Source of the DNA: Candidatus Omnitrophota bacterium
GTDB lineage: Bacteria > Omnitrophota > Gorgyraeia > Zapsychrales > Zapsychraceae
Direction of reading: 5' to 3'
Assembly (NCBI GenBank): GCA_030634235.1
Contig: DAOWBD010000051.1
Coordinates: forward strand, 1 to 7,257
DNA: 7,257 nucleotides
Below are positions 7,013 to 7,257 of the stretch, piece after piece (position 1 is the first letter of the stretch; each line of letters starts with the position of its first letter). Made by a program: the position numbers and the translations under genes. The notes beneath the pieces are model-generated. The model saw only the letters and a program-made list of their open reading frames with translations. It made no database searches and was not told where the DNA came from.

Positions 7013-7257
7013 ATGAAATTTAAAACCATAACAAGTTGCAAGCATGCCTCGCGCCTCATCTCGAAGAAGCTCGACCACCCTCTCGCGCTGTCCCAAAAGA
7101 TCACGCTTACGATCCACCTGATGATGTGCACGAACTGTGTCTTCTTCGGGCGACAGATCAAGGCGCTTAAAAATGCCATCGGCAGGCACATCGACCCCGA
7201 AGACGAACTCCCCACCCCGTACACCACCTCCCTTTCCAGCGAAGTTCAACAACGCAT
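7013..7257 (+). CDS. Small zinc-finger (ZAS/zf-HC2) anti-sigma factor, C-terminus cut by the right edge
   Basis: This gene encodes a small soluble-looking protein of which 81 complete codons are visible; the frame is still open at the last base. An early cysteine at C9 (SCKHASRLIS) and the motif H35-x3-C39-x2-C42 (HLMMCTNC) form the ZAS zinc-binding signature shared by anti-sigma factors such as RsrA and ChrR. The segment after it, FFGRQIKALKNAIGRH, is a helix as in that fold. There is no transmembrane segment in the visible part, so it is probably cytoplasmic and may sense redox state or metal through the zinc site (family-based inference). AGAAG at 7001-7005 lies 7 nt before the ATG and serves as a moderate Shine-Dalgarno. 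Placement directly after the ECF sigma gene supports a cognate pair. Related proteins are about 75-95 residues long, so only a few residues should be missing. Confidence 0.82.
   Translation, partial: MKFKTITSCKHASRLISKKLDHPLALSQKITLTIHLMMCTNCVFFGRQIKALKNAIGRHIDPEDELPTPYTTSLSSEVQQR

Noticed and set aside
6955..7252. Minus-strand open frames of 81 and 90 codons at the right edge
   Set aside because: The plus strand holds the zinc-finger anti-sigma gene with an intact ZAS motif, a Shine-Dalgarno and an operon context, so the antisense frames are not supported.

Overview
The window comes from a bacterial chromosome of mid-range GC with densely packed genes. The sequence alone does not fix the phylum. 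Gld-type ABC genes outside an obvious gliding locus, an AddA-like helicase and a soluble-type ECF anti-sigma factor suit a diderm, possibly uncultivated lineage (PVC/Omnitrophota-like or deltaproteobacterial). That placement is inference only. Most genes lack a strong Shine-Dalgarno sequence.

Left arm, minus strand (about 4240 down to 1): one apparent operon reading leftwards. A promoter-like element at 4209-4236 is followed by a GldA-type ABC ATPase (3448-4164), a six-TM ABC-2 permease of GldF type (2741-3451), a GldG-family auxiliary membrane protein (1158-2750), and the N-terminal part of a UvrD/RecB/AddA-type helicase that leaves the window at base 1. The first three genes overlap by 4 and 10 nt, so they are probably translationally coupled and form one transporter complex. 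The helicase follows after about 42 nt, has no ATG start and has no obvious functional link to the transporter.

Centre (4165-4452): a 288-nt divergent intergenic region. It holds the gld promoter candidate, a 10-bp direct repeat just upstream of its -35, a weak rightward promoter candidate with a small palindrome, and a four-codon mini-ORF whose stop overlaps the start of the next gene.

Right arm, plus strand: a 600-aa SLC13/DASS-type anion permease with two TrkA-C (RCK_C) domains between its two membrane halves (4453-6255). After 89 nt comes an ECF sigma factor (6345-6944). Then, after 68 nt, comes a small zinc-finger protein (7013 to the window end) carrying an H-x3-C-x2-C motif, the probable cognate anti-sigma factor. 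The last two form a regulatory pair. Nothing in the window proves that the transporter belongs to their regulon.

No RNA genes, insertion sequences, CRISPR arrays or convincing intrinsic terminators were found. Most of the window is ordinary. The points worth a second look are the intergenic control region, the mini-ORF, the helicase start, and the sigma/anti-sigma pair.
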